DNA of 64,000 nucleotides from JAJFUV01 sp964384215. Its GTDB lineage: Bacteria; Acidobacteriota; Terriglobia; Bryobacterales; Bryobacteraceae. The translations under genes were made by a program, and so were the position numbers. Positions 17,032 to 25,873 of this stretch are shown piece by piece. Where the stretch lies: positions 45,064 through 109,063 of the forward strand of contig CAYLLB010000013.1 of assembly GCA_964384215.1 (NCBI GenBank), written 5' to 3'. Positions within the stretch are counted from its first letter, which is position 1; each line of letters begins with the position of its first letter. The notes under the pieces were generated by a model that was not told the origin of the DNA, searched no databases, and worked only from the letters and a program-made list of their open reading frames with translations.

Positions 17032-18689
17032 AAGGCGCGCGCTGGATCGTCGCCCTGGGCGTAATAGGGATTACCGCCCTGAGCTTTCTTGTCTACCCGG
17101 GTTGCACATACCTTCAGTCGGACACGCAGATCTATGTGCCGATCCTCGAGCGGCTTTACAATCCCGCCTTGTTCGCCAACGACCCGATGGCCACCGATCC
17201 GCACGTCTCGTTCACCATCCTGGATGAAGTGTCCATCGCCGTGCGCAAGGCGACCGGCTTGGGCTTCCGCGAGATCCTGTTTGGACAGCAGGCGCTCGCG
17301 AGGGCCGCGGGCATCCTGGGCGTGTTTTTCCTCGCCTCGGCGCTGGGACTCGCGCGCGGCCCGTCGCTCCTGGTAGCCGCCCTATTCGGGCTGGGCACTT
17401 GGATTTACGGCCCCACTGTGATGAGCGTGGAGTTGGAAGCCGTCCCGCGCGGGTTTGCCGTCCCTCTCGTCCTGTTGGGCGTGGGCCTGGCGGCGAACGG
17501 CCGGGATCTCGCCGCAGGCATCGCAGTAGGCATCGCCTTCCTGTACCAGCCGCCCGCCGTGTACCCGTTCTGGATTGTCTACTTCCTGCTCACGCTGTGG
17601 CCCGGCAAACCTGAAGTCATGCAGCGGCGAATCCTTGGCCTCATGCCGCTGCTGGGAGCAGTGCTGCTGCTGTTCCTGATGTCCCGCTGGCAGATCGGCG
17701 AAACGGAGAAGCAGGAATTCCTCAGCCGCATCGACCTGGCGCAGGAAAAGCTCCAGCGGTTCCGCGCGCCTTACAACTGGATTTCCATCTGGGGTAGTAC
17801 TCTGACCTGGCACTATCTGATTTCGTGGCTGCTGGGCCTTGCCGCCTGCTTCCGTCTGCGGCGCTCGGCGAGCCAGGACCTGAATTTCCTGTTCCTCGGG
17901 CTACCGGCCGTCGGCCTGGCCAGCGTGCCGGTTTCTTACCTCCTGCTCGAGAAATGGAAGCTCGCCATCATCCCGCAGTTCCAGCCCATGCGTGCTCTGC
18001 TGTTCGTCACGGTTGTGTTGCTGGTCGCCGCCGGTGCGGCCGGCTTGAAAGCCGCCTCGGACAAGCGGCTGATCGAAGGAGTGGCCTGGCTGTGGGTGGC
18101 CTTCCTCGTTCCCATGCAATTGCGCTTCGAGCAGCTTTGGACGCTACCGTTGTCCGGCATGGTGGCCCGGCGCGTGCTGCTGGCCCTCGCGCTGGCCGTT
18201 GGCGCGGGGTTGGCTGCCTGTTCGGGCAACTGGTCCAGACGCTGGTCCGCCGCCGCGCTGGCGTGCATGATGGTGCTGCCGTTCCCAATGACGCCGGCCC
18301 TCTCCGGGCTTCGGAAGGCTTCACCCGCCGAACCGCCCGAACTACGTCAGCTCGCCGGTTGGGCTCGCGCCGAAACCCCGGCTGGCGCGGTTTTCCTTTT
18401 CCCCGATGCCGGCAAGGGACTGGAGCCGGGTGTCTTCCGCGCCTTGGCCCTGAGGGCGGTCTATGTGGACTGGAAGAGCGGCGGCCAGGTGAACTACCTC
18501 CGCCAATTCAGCGAGAGGTGGTGGGAACGGTGGCGGCAAAATGCGTCGACCCGGCCCGGTCCGGAAGCCCTTCCCCGATACGCCGGTTGGGGAGTGGATT
18601 ACATCGTGCTCCGACCCGAACACCGCCTTCCCGGCCGCACGGCTGCTTATGAAAACAGCCGGTTCCTCGTGTACAGAACTTCGCTTTAA
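17028..18689 (+). CDS. Polytopic membrane protein, function unknown (DUF6798-like)
   Basis: This 553-residue protein has about 11-13 predicted transmembrane helices and a C-terminal soluble part (AVYVDWKSGGQVNYLRQF, then GWGVDYIVLRPEH). The arrangement, with short conserved polar loops near the start (YPGCTYLQSDTQIY) and a QPMR motif in the middle (QFQPMRALLFV), resembles DUF6798-type membrane proteins and is distantly reminiscent of GT-C glycosyltransferases. No catalytic residue can be assigned. The start overlaps the TPR stop in ATGA, so both products are probably made together. Confidence 0.72.
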   Translation: MKGARWIVALGVIGITALSFLVYPGCTYLQSDTQIYVPILERLYNPALFANDPMATDPHVSFTILDEVSIAVRKATGLGFREILFGQQALARAAGILGVFFLASALGLARGPSLLVAALFGLGTWIYGPTVMSVELEAVPRGFAVPLVLLGVGLAANGRDLAAGIAVGIAFLYQPPAVYPFWIVYFLLTLWPGKPEVMQRRILGLMPLLGAVLLLFLMSRWQIGETEKQEFLSRIDLAQEKLQRFRAPYNWISIWGSTLTWHYLISWLLGLAACFRLRRSASQDLNFLFLGLPAVGLASVPVSYLLLEKWKLAIIPQFQPMRALLFVTVVLLVAAGAAGLKAASDKRLIEGVAWLWVAFLVPMQLRFEQLWTLPLSGMVARRVLLALALAVGAGLAACSGNWSRRWSAAALACMMVLPFPMTPALSGLRKASPAEPPELRQLAGWARAETPAGAVFLFPDAGKGLEPGVFRALALRAVYVDWKSGGQVNYLRQFSERWWERWRQNASTRPGPEALPRYAGWGVDYIVLRPEHRLPGRTAAYENSRFLVYRTSL

Positions 18690-18705
18690 TCCCCCTTGCG
18701 TTAGG

Positions 18706-18714
18706 TGATAGACT
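18706..18714 (+). promoter_or_regulatory. Extended -10 element (TGATAGACT) for the PEGA gene
   Basis: TG plus TAGACT (18709-18714) lies six bases before ATG 18721, the spacing of a leaderless transcript. No clear -35 is seen. Confidence 0.35.
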
Positions 18715-18720
18715 GTTGAC

Positions 18721-19278
18721 ATGAGAATCTGGACATTCGTAACCGCATTGACACTCGCGTTCACATTGGGACTTGCAGCAGCGGACACAGGTCACATCAA
18801 AGCCCGCGGCAAGCCGGGGCGCGCGGGCATTTTTGTGGACGGTAAGTACGTTGGGCCGGCCGTGCGATTTTCGGTTCCAGAGAAGTATGCCGTGGATCCT
18901 GGTGAACACGAGATCACTGTCAAGGATCCCCGTTACGAAGATTACACCACCAAGGTTACCGTTCAACCCAAGAAGACGACCAAGATCAGCTTCAAGCTCA
19001 AAAAACTCGAGGAGCCCAAGCCTCCGTTCGGAAGGTTTCGCTTCGGTGGCGGCGTGCCTGAGTCGTTCATCTCCGTGGCAGCGGGCGACACCAGCCCAGT
19101 CTACATCAACGGCAAGTTCTTCGGTTACGTAGACGAGTTGAACAACGCCGGCGGCGGAATACTTCTTCCACCCGGCACGTATAAGGTTCAAGTATCCAGC
19201 CCGATCTATGGGGAGATAAACCAGGACGTGACTATAGAGGCCAACAAGGTCACGATCATTCCGCTCCCCAAGAAATAA
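18721..19278 (+). CDS. PEGA-domain secreted protein
   Basis: This 185-residue protein has a signal peptide (about residues 1-20) and two PEGA-like beta-sandwich modules. In each an extracytoplasmic GIFVDGKYVG- or PVYINGKFFG-type strand is followed by a proline-glycine turn (VDPGEHEITV; LPPGTYKVQV). PEGA domains occur in surface-layer and envelope proteins; the partner is unknown. It stands alone, with its own -10 element just upstream and a strong hairpin at 19323-19354 downstream. Confidence 0.82.
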   Translation: MRIWTFVTALTLAFTLGLAAADTGHIKARGKPGRAGIFVDGKYVGPAVRFSVPEKYAVDPGEHEITVKDPRYEDYTTKVTVQPKKTTKISFKLKKLEEPKPPFGRFRFGGGVPESFISVAAGDTSPVYINGKFFGYVDELNNAGGGILLPPGTYKVQVSSPIYGEINQDVTIEANKVTIIPLPKK

Positions 19279-19322
19279 GCGTTTCTGCGGGCTGTGTAAG
19301 GTTGTTGAAGTTACCGAAAGAG

Positions 19323-19354
19323 CCTTCTGTCCCCGGTCGAATGGGGACAGAAGG
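19323..19354. repeat. Perfect 12-bp inverted repeat, REP-like hairpin
   Basis: CCTTCTGTCCCC (19323-19334) is followed by an 8-base loop and its exact complement GGGGACAGAAGG (19343-19354). It sits in the 170-bp gap between the PEGA gene and the next gene. No run of T follows either arm, so it is not a textbook intrinsic terminator. The GGGGACAG core resembles REP palindromes mobilised by Y1-type (RAYT) transposases; no such transposase is in the window and only one copy was noticed. Confidence 0.6.
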
Positions 19355-19448
19355 TGTCGTGTATATTGCGCGTTGTTGCCAGGCATGAGCGACCTGCTGG
19401 CACGTTAGTGGGTGCGGGCGGCGTCCAATACTCCGATTAGTTCTCAGT

Positions 19449-20570
19449 ATGCGTAAGACCTGTGCCATCGTTCCGATCGTTGCGCTGCTTTGGGCCGTCT
19501 CGCCAGGCATGGCGGCAACCGTGAACGAGATCGTGCGCGTGCTGGCTGGCAAGCCGGTGGAACCGTCCAGCCCGCTGAGAAGTTTGACGGAATCGCCGTC
19601 CTGGAAAGCCCACGCGGAGGAATTCGACCGCGTCTGGAAGCCGGTGGAAACCGATCGTTTGCCCGCGATGCGGCGCTTTGAGGCTTCGGAACTAAGCGAC
19701 GTGCGCGGCAGCCGGCGCACGATGCTCTACCCCTTCGGCGGTCCCGACGCCTTGAATGCCGTCACGTTATTCCCTGACAGTCCGGCCTACGTGTTGATTG
19801 GGCTGGAACCGATCGGGAGCCTTCCGGATGAAACCATGCTACGCACGGACCTGGACCGCCTGCTCGCTTCCGTGCGTCAGAGCCTGGACTCGCTGCTTCA
19901 ACGCAGCTTCTTCATCACACGCGAGATGGACAGGTCGCTGCGCGGGCAGCAGTTCAACGGCGTGCTGCCGGACATCCTCGTGCAACTCGTGCGCCTGGAT
20001 GCCGAGATCCTGGCGGTATCGCCCGTGCAGGTGGCCGAAGGAGGAGTGCTCGCGCCGTGGGACCGCGCCAAAGTCAGCGCACGGGCGGTGCGGAATCGCG
20101 GCGTCGAGATCGTTTTCCGCCGCGCCGGCCGGACCACGCCGCAGCGTCTGTATTTCTTCACGGTGAACCTCGGACCCAGGCTCGCCGGCAATCAAGCTTT
20201 CCTTACCTATCTCGACCGCACCGCGCCGTTCGTAACTTTCTTGAAGGCGACCAGCTATATGCCTCATCACAGGGGATTCCGCGTCTTCTGCCGGAAAGTC
20301 CTGGAGACCAGCGACGCGATCCTTCAAGACGACTCCGGCATCCCGTACTCCTACTACAGAACGCCGGAGTGGCAGTTGCAGCTTTACGGCGAGTACGAGA
20401 AACCGTACGGCAGCTTCCGATACCTGGAGCAGCCGGATCTGCACCAGGCGTACCTGGTGCCGGGAGCCGCGAAGAAGCTGGATTTCCGGATTGGATACGG
20501 CTTCAGCAAGGTACCCTCGAACCTCCTGCTGGCACGCCGCAAGCCCGCACCACGCGAGCACGCTCAGTAG
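19449..20570 (+). CDS. Conserved hypothetical, secreted
   Basis: This 373-residue protein has a signal peptide (IVPIVALLWAVSPGMAA) and no domain that can be named. The body is rich in conserved-looking aromatic and charged motifs (LYPFGGPDALNA, VLIGLEPIGSLP, LYFFTVNLGPRL, DDSGIPYSYYRTPEWQLQLYG). The last of these resembles the end of uncharacterised periplasmic proteins common in Acidobacteriota and Bacteroidota. It follows the REP-like hairpin and is not overlapped with its neighbours. Nothing supports an enzymatic function. Confidence 0.7.
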   Translation: MRKTCAIVPIVALLWAVSPGMAATVNEIVRVLAGKPVEPSSPLRSLTESPSWKAHAEEFDRVWKPVETDRLPAMRRFEASELSDVRGSRRTMLYPFGGPDALNAVTLFPDSPAYVLIGLEPIGSLPDETMLRTDLDRLLASVRQSLDSLLQRSFFITREMDRSLRGQQFNGVLPDILVQLVRLDAEILAVSPVQVAEGGVLAPWDRAKVSARAVRNRGVEIVFRRAGRTTPQRLYFFTVNLGPRLAGNQAFLTYLDRTAPFVTFLKATSYMPHHRGFRVFCRKVLETSDAILQDDSGIPYSYYRTPEWQLQLYGEYEKPYGSFRYLEQPDLHQAYLVPGAAKKLDFRIGYGFSKVPSNLLLARRKPAPREHAQ

Positions 20571-20677
20571 TCTGGTCGGATTTCACCCTCAAACTTTCGA
20601 GTCTTCCATGGCGTCCATTGCGCGCCGCTTTCCGCCGGCGGTTGCGGCGAGCCATCGCGAGTAGCACAATTCATGTG

Positions 20678-21799
20678 ATGCTCACCGTTCGAGTGATGGC
20701 CTGTATACTCTCCGCGGCGATTCTACTCCTCCCCGCCGCACCCATTGAAAAGCCCGTGTTCGAAACTGGTGTCGTGGCCGCATCGAACCCGTCCACGGCG
20801 GTTTTCAACGGGCTCCCCAACATAATCGCGACGCCGTCCGGCAAGCTCATCGCGGCCTGGAGCGCGTGGCCCACCGGTCCCAATCCCAAGCTGCGCATCG
20901 TCACGGCGCAGTCGGCCGATGGCGGCAGAACCTGGTCCGCGCCGGTCACGCGAATCGACAATCCCGGCAAGACCGATGCCGACGCCAGCTTCGTCCTCGA
21001 CGGAGAGCGCATCCTGCTGCTCAGCACCACCGTGCCGGAGCCGGGGCGCATCATCCGAACGGAGACCTGGCTCACCGCAAGCGAGAACGACGGCGAAAGC
21101 TGGAGCGCACCCATGTTGGTGCTCCAGCCGCACAAGTACACGGTCGGCAAGGTGCACGTGGGACACAAGCTGCCCGACGGGAGGCTGGCCGTGGGTTATA
21201 GCTGGGACATCTTCTGTGAGCAGGACATGGCGCCGCGCACGGAAGGGGAGATGGACCTAAAGTCGGGCTTCATGTTCTCGAGCGACGGCGGGAAAAGCTG
21301 GCGGGCGGGAGGCGACATCTACGCGCGTCCGCCGAAGATGACTCCTTATTCGACCAACGGGCTCGACGAGCCCGCCAACGTCATCCTCGACGGTGGAGAG
21401 GTATACGCGTTGTTACGCAGCGGCACCACGCGTCTCTGGGAGGCCCGGAGCAAAGACTGGGGCGAAACCTGGTCGGAGCCGCTGCCCAGCCCGCTTACGG
21501 GCCACAACGCGCCGGCGGCCTTGTGGCGGCTGCGCGGCACCAAGGACGTCATCGTAGTCTGGGACAACTCTCCCCGCAACCGCTACCCGCTCGCCGCCGC
21601 GCTGTCCGGGGACGGCTGCCATAGTTGGTCGCGGCCGAAGGTGATCGCCGCCAGTCCCGGCAAGCAGGCCTCTTACCCGTCCGTTGCGGAGAGCGCCGGC
21701 GGCATTGTGGTCGCGGTCTGGCAACAGGATCTCGCCGATCGCAAGGGGCGCGAAATCCGGTACGCGCGGTTCAACAAGGCCTGGATTCTGAGCGAATGA
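20678..21799 (+). CDS. BNR-repeat sialidase-like protein
   Basis: This 373-residue secreted protein has a hydrophobic leader (MACILSAAILLLPAAP) and five Asp-box repeats of the S-x-D-x-G-x-x-W type (SADGGRTWSAP, SENDGESWSAP, SSDGGKSWRAG, SKDWGETWSEP, SGDGCHSWSRP), so it folds as a six-bladed propeller of the sialidase superfamily. True sialidase activity is not certain, because this superfamily includes other exo-glycosidases. The start is ATG 20678, or ATG 20696 six residues later. Its stop overlaps the aminotransferase ATG, which links a secreted hydrolase to a cytosolic amino acid pathway. Confidence 0.88.
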   Translation: MLTVRVMACILSAAILLLPAAPIEKPVFETGVVAASNPSTAVFNGLPNIIATPSGKLIAAWSAWPTGPNPKLRIVTAQSADGGRTWSAPVTRIDNPGKTDADASFVLDGERILLLSTTVPEPGRIIRTETWLTASENDGESWSAPMLVLQPHKYTVGKVHVGHKLPDGRLAVGYSWDIFCEQDMAPRTEGEMDLKSGFMFSSDGGKSWRAGGDIYARPPKMTPYSTNGLDEPANVILDGGEVYALLRSGTTRLWEARSKDWGETWSEPLPSPLTGHNAPAALWRLRGTKDVIVVWDNSPRNRYPLAAALSGDGCHSWSRPKVIAASPGKQASYPSVAESAGGIVVAVWQQDLADRKGREIRYARFNKAWILSE

Positions 21800-22731
21800 A
21801 CGAGATGCAAGAAGAACCTGTGGTTTACATCGGCGGGCGCTACACACCGGCCTCGCAGGCGCACATCAATATCTTCGATTTCGGCATTGTGCTTGGCGCG
21901 ACGGTCACGGACCTGATGCGTACGTTCCACAAGCGGCCTTACCGGCTGGAAGACCATGTGCGCCGGTTCCACGAAAGCTGCAAGTACGCCCGCATCCCGG
22001 TTCCGCTCGATCCGCGCGAAAACGTGGAAATCACGGCGGAACTCGTGCACCGCAACGCGGAATTGCTCCCCGAAGGCGGCGAACTTTGCGTCGTGTGGTT
22101 CATTACGCCCGGCGAGAACCTGGTTTATGCCGGCTCGGCGGCTGCCCCGGCGAACCTGGAACCCACTTTTTGCATTCACAGCTTCCCCATCCCGTTCCGG
22201 TTGTTCGCCCACCTGTTCACCGGCGGGGCGCACCTGGTGATCCCGTCCACACGTCACGTTCCTCCCGAGTGCGTGGATCCGAAGATCAAGAACCGCAGCC
22301 GGCTGCACTGGTGGCTGGCCGAACAGGAAGCGCACCTGGTGGACCCGAAGGCCATGCCCCTGCTACTGGACCTGTCGGGCAACCTGACGGAAACCAGCGG
22401 AGCCAATATGCTCATTGTGAAGGATGGCGTGGTACTCTCTCCGGCGCCCCGTAACATCCTGCTGGGCGTGAGCCGCAAAGTCGTCATGGAACTCTGTACG
22501 GCGTTGGGCATTCCGTTCGCCGAACGCGACTTGCAGCTTCACGACGCCCTCACTGCTGACGAGATCTTCCTCACCACCACGCCCTATTGCATGGCCCCCG
22601 TGACGAAGGTGAACGGCCTGCCGGTCGGCAACGGAGCGCCGGGCGGACCGGTATTCGAGGGGATTCTGAAAGCCTGGAGTGAACAAGTGGGATTGGACAT
22701 AAGAGCGCAAATGATGGGGACGGTTCGATGA
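21796..22731 (+). CDS. PLP-dependent class IV aminotransferase
   Basis: This 311-residue fold-type IV enzyme is related to branched-chain aminotransferase, D-amino acid aminotransferase and aminodeoxychorismate lyase. The probable PLP lysine is K165 (VDPKIKNRSRLHWWLAEQEA region) and the cofactor-phosphate loop is NLTETSGANMLIV. The sequence alone does not separate the three activities. The gene is coupled by ATGA overlaps to the sialidase upstream and the SDR downstream. With an alanine racemase and an N-acyl amino acid racemase homologue nearby, a D-amino acid role is attractive but inferred. Confidence 0.88.
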   Translation: MNEMQEEPVVYIGGRYTPASQAHINIFDFGIVLGATVTDLMRTFHKRPYRLEDHVRRFHESCKYARIPVPLDPRENVEITAELVHRNAELLPEGGELCVVWFITPGENLVYAGSAAAPANLEPTFCIHSFPIPFRLFAHLFTGGAHLVIPSTRHVPPECVDPKIKNRSRLHWWLAEQEAHLVDPKAMPLLLDLSGNLTETSGANMLIVKDGVVLSPAPRNILLGVSRKVVMELCTALGIPFAERDLQLHDALTADEIFLTTTPYCMAPVTKVNGLPVGNGAPGGPVFEGILKAWSEQVGLDIRAQMMGTVR

Positions 22732-23513
22732 GCGACGGGAACGCGATGTTCCGATTGGATGGCAGGATCGCACTGGTTACCGGCGGAGCGGGCATCGTCG
22801 GCAGACATATTGTGGAAGCGCTGGCCGAGGCTGGCGCCACGGTGTGGGTGGCATCCCGCAACGAAGCCAAATGCGCCGGGATCGCCGCGCAACTGGCAGC
22901 CCGCGGGCTGAACGCCGCTGGCGCCGCGTGCGATTTCACCGATGAAGCGGCCATCACGGCGCTGCGCGACAGGATCATGCATCGTCACGGCCGGTTGGAC
23001 ATCCTGTTCAACAACGCCGTGGCCCGCGCGGGCGGCGACCTGCGCCATTCCACTTTGGCGGAGTGGGAACAAACCATGAAGCTCAACTCGAGCGGCCTGT
23101 TCCTGACCTCGCGCATACTCTCCGAACCGATGCAGGAAGCCCGCTCGGGTTCCATCGTCAACATCGCGTCCATCTACGGGGTGGTGGGGCCTGATTTCTC
23201 CATCTACGAAGGCACGGAGATGACCAACCCCGCGTATTACGCGTTCGCCAAAGGCGGGATGATCAACTTCACGCGCTATCTGGCCAGTTACCTTGGGCCG
23301 TACAACGTCCGCGTGAATTGTCTCTCACCGGGCGGGTTCATCAGTGAAGGCCAGGACGAACGCTTCCGCCAGGCTTACGCGCGGCGTACGCTGCTGGGCC
23401 GAATGGCCGCCGGCGAGGACATCCGGGGACCCGCAGTATTCCTGGCGAGCGACGCTTCGCGCTACATCACCGGCCAGAATATTCTGGTCGACGGCGGCTG
23501 GACAGCCATCTGA
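22728..23513 (+). CDS. Short-chain dehydrogenase/reductase
   Basis: This 261-residue cytosolic NAD(P)-dependent oxidoreductase has the TGGAGIVG cofactor motif, the NNA motif (LFNNAVAR), the active-site Ser in IVNIASIYG, and the Tyr and Lys in YYAFAKGG. The C-terminal part (NVRVNCLSPGGF, ASRYITGQNILVDGGW) is the classical SDR type. The substrate is unknown, possibly a sugar acid or hydroxy acid related to the neighbouring racemase. ATGA overlap fixes the start at 22728. Confidence 0.9.
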   Translation: MSDGNAMFRLDGRIALVTGGAGIVGRHIVEALAEAGATVWVASRNEAKCAGIAAQLAARGLNAAGAACDFTDEAAITALRDRIMHRHGRLDILFNNAVARAGGDLRHSTLAEWEQTMKLNSSGLFLTSRILSEPMQEARSGSIVNIASIYGVVGPDFSIYEGTEMTNPAYYAFAKGGMINFTRYLASYLGPYNVRVNCLSPGGFISEGQDERFRQAYARRTLLGRMAAGEDIRGPAVFLASDASRYITGQNILVDGGWTAI

Positions 23514-23545
23514 AACACGCATTCCCGCTACACTGAAAGGTTCCG

Positions 23546-24658
23546 ATGCGCATCGATTCGATTTCTGTCTACCATGTGGCCATGCCGTTGGTCTATCCGT
23601 TCCGCACCGCCTACGGCAATGACGACACCATTGAGAGTGTACTCGTGCGGATGGACTCCGGAAGCGTAACCGGGTGGGGCGAAGGCGCGCCGTGGCGTCT
23701 GCCGGGCTACAGCCCGGAGTGGGCCGCCGGCGCCTTTACGCTCGTGCGCGATTACCTGGCGCCGCAAGTCGTGGGCAAGGACATCGATATCCCGGACCAG
23801 TTGCAAGTCGCGATGTCCGGCATCAAGGGGAACTATTTTGCCAAAGGCGCCGTGGATACCGCCTGGTGGGATCTCCACTCGCGTTTGCGCGGCGAACCGC
23901 TCTGGAAGACGCTGGGTGGCGGTAAACCTCAGGTTCGCGTGGGCGCGGATTTCGGAGTCATGGAAACCATCGACGCGCTGCTCGCCAAAATCGACGAGGC
24001 CGTCCGCCAGGGCTTTCCCCGGGTGAAGCTCAAGTTCCGCCCAGGCTGGGACATCGATATGGTGGCGGCAGTTCGCAGTGCGTTCCCGAAACACACCTTT
24101 CACATCGACTGCAACAGCGCCTGGACGCTCGATGCGCTGCCCATGTTCAAGCAGCTCGACCGTTACAACCTCGCCATGATCGAGCAGCCGCTGGCCCACG
24201 ATGATCTGATCGACCACGCCGCGCTATCCAGGCAGATTGCCACGCCGGTCTGCCTCGACGAAAGCATCACGTCGCTCGATCGTGCACGCAAAGCCATACA
24301 GGCGAAAGCCTGTGGCTATGTGAACCTCAAACCCGGCCGTGTCGGCGGGTTGACGGTGGCCGTGAAGATCCACGATTTGTGCCGCGACAACGGCATCCCT
24401 TGCTGGGTGGGCGGCATGCTCGAATCCGCCGTCGGCGCGCAGCATTGCCTGGCATTGGCTACGCTGCCTGATTTCACCTACCCGTCCGATGTGTTTCCGA
24501 GTTCGCGCTTCTATAGCAAGGATCTTGCCCAGCCGGAGTTGACGCTCTCCGGCCCCGGACAGATGACCGCACCGGATGCGCCGGGGGTGGGCACCATTCC
24601 CGATGCGCAAGAACTGGAGCGGCTCACGCTCGCTAGCGCCTTGGTGAGGCCGGAGTAA
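23546..24658 (+). CDS. Enolase-superfamily N-acylamino acid racemase / o-succinylbenzoate synthase
   Basis: This 370-residue enzyme is of the muconate-lactonising subgroup of the enolase superfamily. The catalytic set is complete: K161 and K163 (VKLKFRPGWD), metal ligands D188 (HIDCNS), E213 (IEQPL) and D238 (CLDESI), and K262 (NLKPGRVGG). The sequence around IEQPL, CLDES and GGMLES closely follows the NSAR/OSBS (MenC type 2) group, which catalyses o-succinylbenzoate synthesis and/or racemises N-succinyl amino acids. No other menaquinone gene is nearby, whereas alanine racemase follows after three bases, which favours a racemase role. A GAAAGG ribosome site supports ATG 23546. Confidence 0.88.
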   Translation: MRIDSISVYHVAMPLVYPFRTAYGNDDTIESVLVRMDSGSVTGWGEGAPWRLPGYSPEWAAGAFTLVRDYLAPQVVGKDIDIPDQLQVAMSGIKGNYFAKGAVDTAWWDLHSRLRGEPLWKTLGGGKPQVRVGADFGVMETIDALLAKIDEAVRQGFPRVKLKFRPGWDIDMVAAVRSAFPKHTFHIDCNSAWTLDALPMFKQLDRYNLAMIEQPLAHDDLIDHAALSRQIATPVCLDESITSLDRARKAIQAKACGYVNLKPGRVGGLTVAVKIHDLCRDNGIPCWVGGMLESAVGAQHCLALATLPDFTYPSDVFPSSRFYSKDLAQPELTLSGPGQMTAPDAPGVGTIPDAQELERLTLASALVRPE

Positions 24659-24661
24659 GGC

Positions 24662-25780
24662 ATGAATGATCAATTACGTTCATGGGCGGAAGTTTCGCTC
24701 GACCGGATTGCCGCCAACTTCCGAAACATTCGCGCCGTGGTAGGGCCGCGGACCGCCGTGGCCTGCGTCGTTAAATCGGAGGCTTACGGCCACGGAATGG
24801 TGGCAGTTGCCAAACGCCTGGTTGCCGAGGGCGCGCCGTGGCTGACGGTGACGTCCACGCAGGAAGGCATGGAACTCCGCCAGGCCGGCATTCAGGACAC
24901 CCATGTGTTGGTGATGGCCGATGCTCTGCGGGCCAACTTCGCCTCCATGCTCGACTACCGGCTCACGCCGGCAGTCCACGATCTTGCCGATCTGGCCGTC
25001 TTCAACGAACTGGCGCTGGCTCGCGGCGGGCGCGTCCGCGTGCATCTGAAAGTCGACAGTGGCATGGGGAGGCTTGGCGTGGCGGCCGACGCCCGCGCCA
25101 TCGCCGAAGCCGTCCGCGCCTGTCCGAACGTCGAAATCGAGGGATTGATGTCGCACCTTGCCTCGTCCTCGGATTTCCCGGGCACGCAAACCGGGCAGCA
25201 GGTTCAAACCTTCACGCGGGTTGCAAGAGAGCTGGCCGGCGCCGGCATCCGGCCCAGCTTGAGGCACATTTCAGCCAGCGGAGGCGTCGTCTACGGCCTT
25301 CGGGACGCGTGGCTGGACATGGTGCGGGTCGGCTTGAGTCTCTACGGCTACGTGCCGTCGGCGAGCGGCCCGGCGCCAGCCAGCCTGATAGACGTAAAGC
25401 CCGCCCTGGTCTGGAAGACTCGCGTGCTTTCCGTCAAGGAACTTCCGGCAGGCGTCCCGGTGGGTTATGGCGCACGGCACATCACAGAGCGCCCCGCGCG
25501 AATCGCCGTGGTGGGGGCCGGCTATGCCGACGGCGTCTTCCGGCAGCTCTCTTGCCGGGGGCTCGTCTGCGCCGCGGGCGTGTGGGTGCCCATGTTGGGC
25601 GCGGTCTCGATGGATATGTGCACCATCGACGTGACGGACATAGCCGGCGTAAAACAAGGCGATGAGGTGGAATTACTGGGCGAAGGCTTCAACGCCGACA
25701 ACATCGCCGCCCTGGCCGGCACCATCTCCTACGATGTGCTCTGCAAGATCCAACCCCGCTCGGAACGCATCTACGTGTAA
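24662..25780 (+). CDS. alr: Alanine racemase
   Basis: This 372-residue fold-type III PLP enzyme interconverts L- and D-alanine for peptidoglycan. The PLP lysine is K38 (CVVKSEAYGHG), the catalytic Tyr lies in VGYGARHITER, and the PLP-site motifs GYADG, GAVSMDMCTIDVTD and GTISYDVLCKIQPR are intact. The gene follows the racemase homologue by three bases. It could be the housekeeping copy or serve the surrounding amino acid cluster. Confidence 0.95.
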   Translation: MNDQLRSWAEVSLDRIAANFRNIRAVVGPRTAVACVVKSEAYGHGMVAVAKRLVAEGAPWLTVTSTQEGMELRQAGIQDTHVLVMADALRANFASMLDYRLTPAVHDLADLAVFNELALARGGRVRVHLKVDSGMGRLGVAADARAIAEAVRACPNVEIEGLMSHLASSSDFPGTQTGQQVQTFTRVARELAGAGIRPSLRHISASGGVVYGLRDAWLDMVRVGLSLYGYVPSASGPAPASLIDVKPALVWKTRVLSVKELPAGVPVGYGARHITERPARIAVVGAGYADGVFRQLSCRGLVCAAGVWVPMLGAVSMDMCTIDVTDIAGVKQGDEVELLGEGFNADNIAALAGTISYDVLCKIQPRSERIYV

Positions 25781-25873
25781 AAGTATCGTCCGCCGGGACC
25801 GGCAACTAAGGGCGCGGCGGTCTTCGGCCGATATGCTGAATAGAAACACTCCTGTTAGGGTATTAGCGACGTA

